From the NCBI GenBank assembly GCA_937892405.1, contig CALAFS010000141.1, forward strand, positions 1-6,453: a stretch of DNA of 6,453 nucleotides, given 5' to 3'. Positions 1-5,335 of the stretch are shown here, piece after piece. This DNA is from an uncultured Clostridia bacterium (GTDB lineage: Bacteria; Bacillota; Clostridia; Oscillospirales; CAG-272). Below the pieces are notes generated by a model, which was not told the DNA's origin, searched no databases, and worked only from the letters and a program-made list of their open reading frames with translations. Within the stretch, counting starts at the first letter, position 1, and each line of letters starts with the position of its first letter. Both the position numbers and the translations under genes were made by a program.

Positions 1-810
1 GTCGATCGCCTCGTAGTTCAGATCGACCCTCTCCATGTTCTCCGTCCAGAAGGAAGCGAGGAACTCGGGGGTGACCTCCTTGACATAGTTGACTTCGGTC
101 GTCTTCTGATGATAGCCGATATTACGCTGAACGGCGAACTCGCCGGTCTCGTAGTTCATCGAGCGAATGGAGAACGGGCCGTTCGTCATCATGGTATTGA
201 GCTGTTTTGTCCAATAAGAAGAGGAAGACTTCGCAAGATCCTCACGCACGGGCGAGGTTGCGATCGAAGAGAGGTTGGCAAGCAGGGTGTCGGGATCTCC
301 GCCCTCGCGATAGTGAATCGTGATCTCATAAAGCCCCGACGCCGAAGCACCGAAGGTATAAAGAGAGGCATCGCCGCGCTTGACCTCCACGGCCCCCTCC
401 ACATCATAGAAGAGAGCGGCGGCGGGGTTCGCGTTGTTCGGCTCCATGATACGGTCGCGCCATGCGTAGATAAAGTCCTCCGCCTTGACACGCACGCTGT
501 CCGACCAGTAGGACTCGCGCAGGGTGATGACGATCTTGCGGTTCTCTTTGTCCACATTATAACTCTGGGCGGCGGCGCACTCGAGCTTTCCGTTCTTATC
601 GAGACGGAAGAGTGGCTCGAAGAGCAGGCTCATCAGCTGTGCGGCATTGTCGTCCGCATAATAATCCGTCGGGTCAAAATCATAGATTTCATCACCGAGA
701 TAAACCTTGATCTGCGGTCCTCCGTCCTTCGGTGCCCCGCACCCGGTCAGAAGAACCAGCGTGCCGAGAGACAGGCAGATGGCAAGGATCAGACTAACGA
801 TTTTTTTCAT
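1..810 (-). CDS. Peptide-type ABC transporter substrate-binding lipoprotein, N-terminal part (runs off the left edge)
   Basis: The frame is open for 270 codons from the ATG at 810 to base 1, so only the N-terminal half or so is present. The protein starts with a lipoprotein signal peptide: MKK, a hydrophobic stretch (about residues 4-21), then the lipobox LTGC with Cys24 as the predicted lipidation site. The mature part resembles family 5 solute-binding proteins (OppA/DppA type): residues about 60-75 read LMSLLFEPLFRLDKNGKLE, followed by a region ending in ITLRESYWSD and then KAEDFIYAWRDRIMEP, matching the conserved fold-I segment usually written W-S-D-G-x-P-V-x-A-E-D-F-x-Y-A-W. The protein should sit on the outside of the membrane and hand a peptide or similar ligand to an ABC permease. 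The start is supported by GGAGGA at 815-820, 4 nt before the ATG, and by a good promoter upstream. Permease and ATPase genes are not in the window, so the ligand is unknown. Confidence 0.9.
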   Translation of the reverse strand, partial: MKKIVSLILAICLSLGTLVLLTGCGAPKDGGPQIKVYLGDEIYDFDPTDYYADDNAAQLMSLLFEPLFRLDKNGKLECAAAQSYNVDKENRKIVITLRESYWSDSVRVKAEDFIYAWRDRIMEPNNANPAAALFYDVEGAVEVKRGDASLYTFGASASGLYEITIHYREGGDPDTLLANLSSIATSPVREDLAKSSSSYWTKQLNTMMTNGPFSIRSMNYETGEFAVQRNIGYHQKTTEVNYVKEVTPEFLASFWTENMERVDLNYEAID

Positions 811-850
811 ACATTCCTCCGAAAAGCATAAATTGCCTTTTATACATGAT

Positions 851-879
851 ATTTTATCATATTTTTTATTCTTTTGCAA
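851..879 (-). promoter_or_regulatory. Sigma-A-type extended -10 promoter for the substrate-binding lipoprotein
   Basis: Read on the minus strand, TTGCAA (874-879) is followed after exactly 17 nt by TAAAAT (851-856). A TG dinucleotide at 858-859 makes an extended -10 (TGATAAAAT). The surroundings are strongly A+T-rich. Transcription would start near 843-844, leaving a leader of about 34 nt that contains the GGAGGA ribosome binding site. Spacing and matches fit a housekeeping promoter; no experimental support is available. Confidence 0.7.
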
Positions 880-925
880 TCCCTTGCCCGCATTTTCGGG
901 GAGAATTTTGCTTTTCGTGAGGTTG

Positions 926-951
926 CACAAACAAATCTATTGTTTTTTGTG
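926..951. repeat. Small palindrome in the divergent intergenic region
   Basis: AAACAA (929-934) and TTGTTT (940-945) form a perfect 6-bp inverted repeat around a 5-nt centre. Outer CAC (926-928) and GTG (949-951) add three pairs if a 3-nt TTT bulge is allowed. It lies between the divergent lipoprotein and gpr promoters, so it could be an operator. The A+T-rich setting makes chance a real possibility. Confidence 0.3.
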
Positions 952-973
952 AAAACCGCCCAAATCCGGTTTT
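952..973. repeat. Second small palindrome upstream of gpr
   Basis: AAAACCG (952-958) and CGGTTTT (967-973) are perfect 7-bp inverted arms around an 8-nt loop. The arms can be extended to 949 and 976 with wobble pairs. It ends just before the candidate gpr promoter. A terminator role is unlikely, because no gene on either strand reads into it from nearby. A protein-binding site or chance are the remaining options. Confidence 0.3.
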
Positions 974-977
974 TGCT

Positions 978-1006
978 GTATAACCCCGACGAAAGCGGGC
1001 ATACTG
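978..1006 (+). promoter_or_regulatory. Candidate forespore (sigma-F/sigma-G) promoter of gpr
   Basis: GTATA (978-982) matches the -35 element of forespore sigma factors (GYATA/GHATR in Bacillus subtilis). After 17 nt comes CATACTG (1000-1006), matching the sigma-G -10 consensus CATnnTA at all positions but the last. Transcription would begin near 1012-1013, about 25 nt before the gpr ATG and just upstream of its ribosome binding site. In B. subtilis gpr is transcribed by sigma-F and sigma-G, so the match is expected biologically. The spacing is 1 nt shorter than the usual 18 for sigma-G. No convincing housekeeping -35/-10 pair was found here. Confidence 0.5.
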
Positions 1007-1023
1007 GCAGAAGAATTCAGAAA

Positions 1024-1030
1024 AAGGAGA
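1024..1030 (+). promoter_or_regulatory. gpr ribosome binding site
   Basis: AAGGAGA lies 6 nt upstream of the ATG at 1037. It fixes this ATG as the start in preference to any later in-frame codon. Confidence 0.8.
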
Positions 1031-1036
1031 GCGCAC

Positions 1037-1924
1037 ATGGGAGCTGACTTTTTTCGCAAGGACGATTTTTATACCGATCTCGCCTGTGAAAGGCGACGCG
1101 CCGACACGGCGACGCCCGGCGTCGAATTCACGCGGGAGGAGGTCGGCGCCCTAGTGTGGGAGCGGATCCGCATCACCTCCGGCGAAGGTGAGCGGAGCAT
1201 CGGACGCCCGATGGGGCGTTATTACACCCTTCATCTGCCGCAGAACGCGACAGACGAAGAGGTCAGGGACTGTGCCACGGAAGAGCTCTCCGCCGCGCTT
1301 CTCGGACTGTTCGAGGGGCTCCCCACCTTCCCCTCCCGTCTTCTCGTCGTCGGACTCGGCAACGGCACGCTGACCCCCGATGCCGTCGGTGTGCGGGCGG
1401 CGGAGCGCGTCCATGCCACCATGCACCTTGCCGCCTATGACAGAAAGACCTTCCGCGCCCTCGACTGCACGGAGATCGCCGTCCTCTCCCCCGGTGTCGC
1501 GGCGCAGAGCGGCATGGACGCCGGCGAAATTGCCGAGGCGGTCGCGGAGAAGATCCACCCCGACGCCCTCATCGCCGTCGACGCGCTCGCGGCACGGGAC
1601 AAGTCGAGGCTCGGTCGCAGTCTTCAGCTCTCCGACACCGGTATTTTCCCGGGGAGCGGGATCGGGAACCGCCGCCGTTCTCTCTCCTTCGAGACGCTCG
1701 GTGTCCCTGTGATCGCCATCGGTGTCCCGACCGTCATCGACGCGCGGATTCTCGCCGCGGATACGGCGCGTGCACTCGGTTCCGACGAAGAAAGCGCCCG
1801 TCGTTATCTCTCCTCCGAGAATGGTAAATATTTCGTCACGCCAAAGGATATTGATGATATTGTAAATAACTGTTCGCAAATCATTGCAAATTCCATCAAT
1901 GCCGCCGTCGGTGTTGTGCTGTAA
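1037..1924 (+). CDS. gpr: GPR, spore germination endopeptidase (SASP protease)
   Basis: GPR is made in the forespore as an inactive zymogen, processes itself, and at germination cuts the small acid-soluble proteins (SASPs) that protect spore DNA, releasing amino acids. The 295-residue product has the family landmarks: YTDLA (12-16) at the propeptide cleavage site, predicted between Asp14 and Leu15; VVGLGNGTLTPDAVG (104-118); SPGVAAQSGMDAGEI (151-165); IAVDALAAR (179-187); SDTGIFPGSGIGNRR (199-213); and GVPVIAIGVPTVIDA (222-236). By recollection of the B. megaterium enzyme (peptidase family A25), the likely catalytic aspartates are Asp115 (TPDAVG) and Asp182 (VDALAAR). The C-terminus, with VTPKDIDDIV and a final IIANSINAA segment, looks complete. 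It is shorter than Bacillus GPR (about 370 residues) mainly because a segment before VTPKD is missing. The last 35 or so codons are visibly more A+T-rich than the rest. Monocistronic; a strong terminator begins 2 nt after the stop. Confidence 0.95.
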   Translation: MGADFFRKDDFYTDLACERRRADTATPGVEFTREEVGALVWERIRITSGEGERSIGRPMGRYYTLHLPQNATDEEVRDCATEELSAALLGLFEGLPTFPSRLLVVGLGNGTLTPDAVGVRAAERVHATMHLAAYDRKTFRALDCTEIAVLSPGVAAQSGMDAGEIAEAVAEKIHPDALIAVDALAARDKSRLGRSLQLSDTGIFPGSGIGNRRRSLSFETLGVPVIAIGVPTVIDARILAADTARALGSDEESARRYLSSENGKYFVTPKDIDDIVNNCSQIIANSINAAVGVVL

Positions 1925-1926
1925 CG

Positions 1927-1988
1927 AAAATGTAATACAAAAAGCGGAGCTGTCGTTCTTGGCAGTTCCGCTTTTTGTATTACATTTT
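1927..1988. terminator. Bidirectional intrinsic terminator between convergent gpr and nitroreductase genes
   Basis: The arms 1927-1954 and 1961-1988 form a 28-bp stem around the 6-nt loop GTTCTT. All positions pair, two of them as G-U wobbles in the gpr-direction RNA. The G+C core (AGCGGAGCTGTC and its partner) is flanked by an A5 run on the left and a T5 run on the right, the usual layout for terminators working in both directions. The stem then continues outward through TGTAATAC/GTATTACA to a second T run (1985-1989). On the minus strand the two wobbles become A-C mismatches near the loop, so the structure is tighter for the gpr transcript. The gpr stop lies 2 nt to the left and the nitroreductase stop 16 nt to the right. 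Confidence 0.9.
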
Positions 1989-2004
1989 TCTTTGAGTTTC
2001 CTTT

Positions 2005-2583
2005 TTATATCGCGCCGTCCGAGAAGATCAGCACCTCGTCAAGCGAGCGCTTCGGCACCATGTGGGTGCCGTCCGGGAGACGGTAATAGCGAATGTCTCC
2101 GTCCTTCACTTCGGTGAGCCTCACACATTCCCGCGGGACACCGAGCGCAATCACAAGCTCGGGGTGCCAGCCGGGAACGGAAAAGAGTGCGTCTGTCGCC
2201 TCTTTCCCGAAGCTGCGGATCACGCAACCGCCGAGTCCGCGCTCGACCGCCGAAAGAAGGATCGCCTCCGACGCGATGCCGATGTCGATCCCGAGCGTTG
2301 CGTCGGGTGCCTTCTCGGTAAAGAGGACGAGATACGCCGCGGGACGCTCCCCCTCCTCGGGTCCCGCCCAATCCTTCAAATAGGCGGCAAACGCGAGTTT
2401 CTCAAAGAGCGCATCGCACAGTTTCTTCTCCGTCACTACCGCGTAGCGAATTCTCTGAAGATTCCCTGCCGAGGGGGAAAGGCACGCCGCGTCGATCAGA
2501 GGAAGAAGATCCTCCTTTGTCAGGTGGTGCCCCTCGTCAAAGCGACGGTACGAACGGTTTTTCAGAATGAGATCGTGTAGCAT
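2005..2583 (-). CDS. Nitroreductase-family flavoprotein
   Basis: This 192-residue protein belongs to the FMN-dependent nitroreductase family, whose members pass electrons from NAD(P)H to nitro compounds, quinones or flavins; many have unknown natural substrates. Visible family motifs are the N-terminal KNRSYRRF (8-15), which binds FMN phosphate in relatives; SPSAGNLQ (36-43); DIGIASEAILLSAVERGLGGC (100-120); and PELVIALGVPRE (141-152). The tail YYRLPDGTHMVPKRSLDEVL resembles a small clostridial subgroup. The usual glycine after the GLGGC-x-I motif is replaced by arginine (VIRSF, 121-125). The ATG at 2583 is preferred because GGAGGG lies at 2587-2592; a TTG at 2604 would add seven residues but has no ribosome binding site. 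The gene follows obg after 36 nt and is probably its operon partner. It is cytoplasmic, with no signal peptide or membrane segment. The substrate cannot be told from sequence. Confidence 0.88.
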   Translation of the reverse strand: MLHDLILKNRSYRRFDEGHHLTKEDLLPLIDAACLSPSAGNLQRIRYAVVTEKKLCDALFEKLAFAAYLKDWAGPEEGERPAAYLVLFTEKAPDATLGIDIGIASEAILLSAVERGLGGCVIRSFGKEATDALFSVPGWHPELVIALGVPRECVRLTEVKDGDIRYYRLPDGTHMVPKRSLDEVLIFSDGAI

Positions 2584-2596
2584 ACGCCCTCCGTGG

Positions 2597-2612
2597 GACG
2601 GCAAGCGCCGTC
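2597..2612 (-). other. Short hairpin between obg and the nitroreductase gene
   Basis: GACGGC and GCCGTC form a perfect 6-bp, G+C-rich stem with the tetraloop GCTT on the minus-strand transcript. It sits 7 nt after the obg stop codon and 4 nt before the nitroreductase ribosome binding site. No U-run follows, so it is not an intrinsic terminator. It might affect message stability or relative translation, or have no role. Confidence 0.35.
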
Positions 2613-2619
2613 TCTTGTC

Positions 2620-3903
2620 TTAATAAAGAAACTCAAACTCAAAGTCGTAAAGGTTGACGGTGTCGCCCTCTTTGACCCCCGCCTCGCGGAGCTTGTCGAT
2701 GACACCGTTCTTCAGAAGTACGCGCTGGAAGAAGTTCAGCGACTCATAATCGTCGAAGTTGATCTGCCCCATGAAATTGCGGAGCCATTCTCCCTCGACA
2801 AAGTACACCCCGTTTTCCACGCGCACCGTCGTCTCGCGGGTGCCGACGGCGCCTGCCGCCGCCTCTTCCTCCGGTGTGATCTCTGGCTCGTAAACGGTCA
2901 GTTCGGGCAAATCCTTCAGCGTCTTTTCGGCGAGACGGACAAGCTCGTCCAGCCCCTCCCCCGTCACGGCGGAGACAAAGACGATCTCGCGTCCGAGCTT
3001 CTCTGCATAGGAGCGAAGTTCTTCACGGATCGGTGCGTCCTCGGGGATCGCGTCGGTCTTGTTCGCTACGAGAATCTGCACTCTTGTGCCGAGCTCCTCG
3101 GAATATTTCTCAAGCTCCGCGTCGATCTTGTCGATGTCGTCGAGCGGATCCCGCCCGTCCTGTGCCGACGCGTCCACCACATGCAGAAGCAACCGACAGC
3201 GGTCAACATGACGAAGAAACTCATGCCCAAGCCCCGCGCCGTCCGACGCGCCCTCAATCAGGCCGGGAATGTCCGCGGCGAGGAACCCGTGCCCCTCTCC
3301 CGTCATCACGACGCCGAGGTTCGGGGACAGGGTGGTGAAATGGTAATCGGCGATCTTCGGTTTCGCGGCGGAAATGCGCGAGAGAATCGAGGACTTCCCG
3401 ACATTCGGGAAGCCGACAAGTCCCACTTCAGCGAGCATCTTCAGCTCGAGCAGGACCTCTCTCTCCTCCCCTTTCGTGCCGCTCTTGGCAAAACGGGGGA
3501 TCTGTCTTGTCGGTGTGGCGAAATGACGGTTGCCGAACCCGCCTCTGCCGCCGTGGCAGAGAATGAACTCGTCGGCATTCGCCATGTCAAAGATGATTTT
3601 CCCGCTCGCCGCGTCACGGATCAGTGTCCCGGGCGGGACGGGCAGGACCGTGTCCGCACCGTTCTTTCCGTGCATCTTTCCGCCCATGCCGCCCCCGCCG
3701 TTCTCGGCGACGAACTTTCTCTTATAACGGTAGGAAAGCAGCGTGTTCGAGCCGGGATCGACGCGGAAGACGATGTTGCCGCCTCTGCCGCCGTCTCCGC
3801 CGTCGGGTCCGCCCGCGGCGACATATTTTTCGCGGCGGAAGGAGACGGCGCCGTTTCCGCCATCTCCGGCTTTTACATAAATTTTGATATGGTCAATAAA
3901 CAT
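2620..3903 (-). CDS. obg: GTPase Obg (CgtA), 50S ribosome assembly factor
   Basis: Obg is an essential GTPase that binds the 50S subunit late in assembly and links it to stress and, in Bacillus, sporulation signalling. All three domains are present in 427 residues. The glycine-rich Obg fold (1-158) contains KAGDGGNGAVSFRREKY and GGPDGGDGGRGG. The G domain (about 159-335) has G1 GFPNVGKSS (164-172), switch I FTTL (189-192), G3 DIPG (211-214), G4 NKTD (281-284) and G5 SAV (311-313). The C-terminal OCT domain (about 355-427) contains VYFVEGEWLRNFMGQINFDD and GDTVNLYDFEFEF. The ATG at 3903 is the right start because MFIDHIKIYVKAGDGGNG matches family N-termini. The best ribosome binding site, AAGGAA (3916-3921), is unusually far away (about 12 nt). 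The usual neighbours rplU and rpmA are absent here; der lies upstream instead, after a 73-nt gap. Confidence 0.97.
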   Translation of the reverse strand: MFIDHIKIYVKAGDGGNGAVSFRREKYVAAGGPDGGDGGRGGNIVFRVDPGSNTLLSYRYKRKFVAENGGGGMGGKMHGKNGADTVLPVPPGTLIRDAASGKIIFDMANADEFILCHGGRGGFGNRHFATPTRQIPRFAKSGTKGEEREVLLELKMLAEVGLVGFPNVGKSSILSRISAAKPKIADYHFTTLSPNLGVVMTGEGHGFLAADIPGLIEGASDGAGLGHEFLRHVDRCRLLLHVVDASAQDGRDPLDDIDKIDAELEKYSEELGTRVQILVANKTDAIPEDAPIREELRSYAEKLGREIVFVSAVTGEGLDELVRLAEKTLKDLPELTVYEPEITPEEEAAAGAVGTRETTVRVENGVYFVEGEWLRNFMGQINFDDYESLNFFQRVLLKNGVIDKLREAGVKEGDTVNLYDFEFEFLY

Positions 3904-3919
3904 ATTTTTGATGATTTCC

Positions 3920-3948
3920 TTCGCGGTTTCTTGTCAAAACGACGCGAA
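3920..3948 (-). other. Possible hairpin in the obg leader next to the ribosome binding site
   Basis: On the minus-strand transcript TTCGCG (3943-3948) pairs with CGCGAA (3920-3925), and GTTT (3937-3940) with AAAC (3926-3929), leaving a 2-nt bulge and a 7-nt loop. The 3' arm runs into the AAGGAA that is the only visible ribosome binding site of obg, so folding could partly cover it. The loop side contains TTGACA, but no -10 element lies at the right distance. This may be translational control or a chance fold. Confidence 0.35.
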
Positions 3949-3976
3949 ATGCAAAGTTTTCTTTCCTTTCAAAGGG

Positions 3977-5314
3977 TTAATTCCCGATTCCGTCCTCGCC
4001 CTTCTGACGGAGAACCAGACGGATCGGTGTGCCTTCAAAGCCGAAGGACTCGCGCAGGCAATTCTCGATATAGCGCTGATAGGAGAAGTGGAAGAGAGCG
4101 GCGCTGTTGCAGAAGATGACGAAGGTCGGCGGGTTGGTGCTCGATTCCGTCATGTAATAAATCTTCAGGCGCTTTCCCTTATCCGAGGGGGGCTGTACCC
4201 GCGTCATCGCGTCGTTCAGCACATCGTTGAGCATGCCGGTCGGCACGCGGCGGGACGCCTCTTCATATACCTTTTTAATCAGAGGATAAAGTTTTTCCAC
4301 CCGCTGTCCGGTGAGGGCGGAGACATAGACGATCGGCGCGTAGGTCATGTAAGCGAGTGCCGTGCGCACATCGTTTGTATACTTGTTCGTGGTGGCATTG
4401 TCCTTTGTGACGCTGTCCCACTTGTTGACAACGATGATGCACGCCTTCCCCGCCTCATGAGCGATACCGGCGATTCTCTCGTCCTGCTCGGTGACGCCGT
4501 CGGCGGCGTCCACCATCAGAAGGCAGACATCGGCGCGCTCGACTGCGGCTTTTGCCCGCAGAACGCTGAATTTCTCGATTCTGTCCTCGACCTTTGCCTG
4601 TCTGCGGATCCCCGCCGTGTCGATGAAGTTGAAGACACCGTAGGAATTCTCCACTCTCGTATCCACGGCATCGCGCGTCGTGCCGGCGATATCCGAGACG
4701 ATCAGGCGCTCCTCTCCGCACATCTTATTGATGATGGAGGATTTTCCCGCATTCGGCTTTCCGATTACGGCGACGCGGATCACGCCGTCGTCGGGCGCTT
4801 CCTCTTCGGTAAAGTCGCACGCCTCGAGGATCGCGTCGAGCAGATCGCCCGAACCGGTACCGTGGAGAGAAGAGAGCGGAATCGGATCGCGGTCAAAGCC
4901 AAGCTCGTAAAACTCGTAGAATTCATACGGCAACTCGCCGACCTTATCCACCTTGTTGACGACGGGAATGATCGGCTTCCCCGACTTTTTCAGCATGACG
5001 GCGATGTCGCGGTCATCGGCAACCAGCCCTGCCTTCACATCGCAGAGAAAGACGATGACATCGGCGGTCTCGATCGCGAGGGTCGCCTGACGGCGCATCT
5101 GCCGCAGAATGGTATCGTCGCTCTTCGGTTCGATACCGCCCGTATCCACGAGGAGGAAGCGGTGCTCTCCCCACTCGGCATCGGCATAAATGCGGTCACG
5201 GGTGACACCCGGTGTGTCTTCCACGATGGAGCGGCGCTCCCCGATGATCTTATTGAAAAGGGTACTTTTGCCGACATTCGGTCTGCCGACAATGGCTACT
5301 ATGGGTTTTGACAT
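3977..5314 (-). CDS. der: GTPase Der (EngA), double-G-domain ribosome assembly factor
   Basis: Der is an essential bacterial GTPase with two tandem G domains and a KH-like RNA-binding domain; it helps assemble or stabilise the 50S subunit. The 445-residue product is full length. G domain 1 has GRPNVGKS (10-17), the switch region DTPGVTRD (33-40), DTGG (57-60) and NKVD (120-123). G domain 2 has GKPNAGKS (185-192), DIAGTTRD (207-214), DTAG (231-234), NKWD (296-299) and SALTG (331-335). The KH-like domain covers about 355-440, with TRVQPPSDKGKRLKIYY and ESFGFEGTPIRLVLR. The linker between the G domains is acidic (about 164-177). The start is supported by GAGGTGA (5319-5325), a long match to the anti-Shine-Dalgarno sequence, placed about 5 nt before the ATG. 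The gene starts 21 nt after the DUF512 stop, so the two are probably co-transcribed and perhaps translationally linked. obg follows downstream. Confidence 0.98.
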   Translation of the reverse strand: MSKPIVAIVGRPNVGKSTLFNKIIGERRSIVEDTPGVTRDRIYADAEWGEHRFLLVDTGGIEPKSDDTILRQMRRQATLAIETADVIVFLCDVKAGLVADDRDIAVMLKKSGKPIIPVVNKVDKVGELPYEFYEFYELGFDRDPIPLSSLHGTGSGDLLDAILEACDFTEEEAPDDGVIRVAVIGKPNAGKSSIINKMCGEERLIVSDIAGTTRDAVDTRVENSYGVFNFIDTAGIRRQAKVEDRIEKFSVLRAKAAVERADVCLLMVDAADGVTEQDERIAGIAHEAGKACIIVVNKWDSVTKDNATTNKYTNDVRTALAYMTYAPIVYVSALTGQRVEKLYPLIKKVYEEASRRVPTGMLNDVLNDAMTRVQPPSDKGKRLKIYYMTESSTNPPTFVIFCNSAALFHFSYQRYIENCLRESFGFEGTPIRLVLRQKGEDGIGN

Positions 5315-5335
5315 GTTCTCACCTCGTATTCTTTC

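Noticed and set aside
109..831. A 240-codon open frame on the plus strand opposite the lipoprotein gene
   Set aside because: The minus strand here encodes a signal peptide, lipobox and family 5 binding-protein motifs with a matching promoter and ribosome binding site. The plus frame has none of these.
923..984. Housekeeping promoter for gpr from TTGCAC (923-928) or TATAAC (979-984)
   Set aside because: Neither hexamer has a partner at 16-18 nt; TTGTGA (947-952) is 26 nt from TATAAC.
1151..1879. A 242-codon open frame on the minus strand inside gpr
   Set aside because: It is fully contained within gpr and antisense to it. Its composition is low in complexity (Gly, Asp, Arg, Glu), with no recognisable motif.
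2584..2604. Upstream TTG start (2604) for the nitroreductase
   Set aside because: It has no ribosome binding site and would put the strong GGAGGG inside the coding region. The ATG at 2583 also begins the conserved sequence.
3909..3937. TTGACA upstream of obg as a -35 element
   Set aside because: At 16-18 nt downstream there is no TATAAT-like sequence, and a start from there would fall at or inside the obg start codon.
2593..4119. A 508-codon open frame on the plus strand opposite obg and part of der
   Set aside because: It lies antisense to well-conserved Obg and Der sequence. Its translation shows no recognisable domain, and it runs across two genes and their spacer. Long antisense open frames are usual in G+C-rich genes.
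3884..5311. A 475-codon open frame on the plus strand opposite der
   Set aside because: It mirrors the whole of der, whose G motifs are unmistakable. The antisense translation is rich in I/V/D/R with no family resemblance, as expected from complementary codons.
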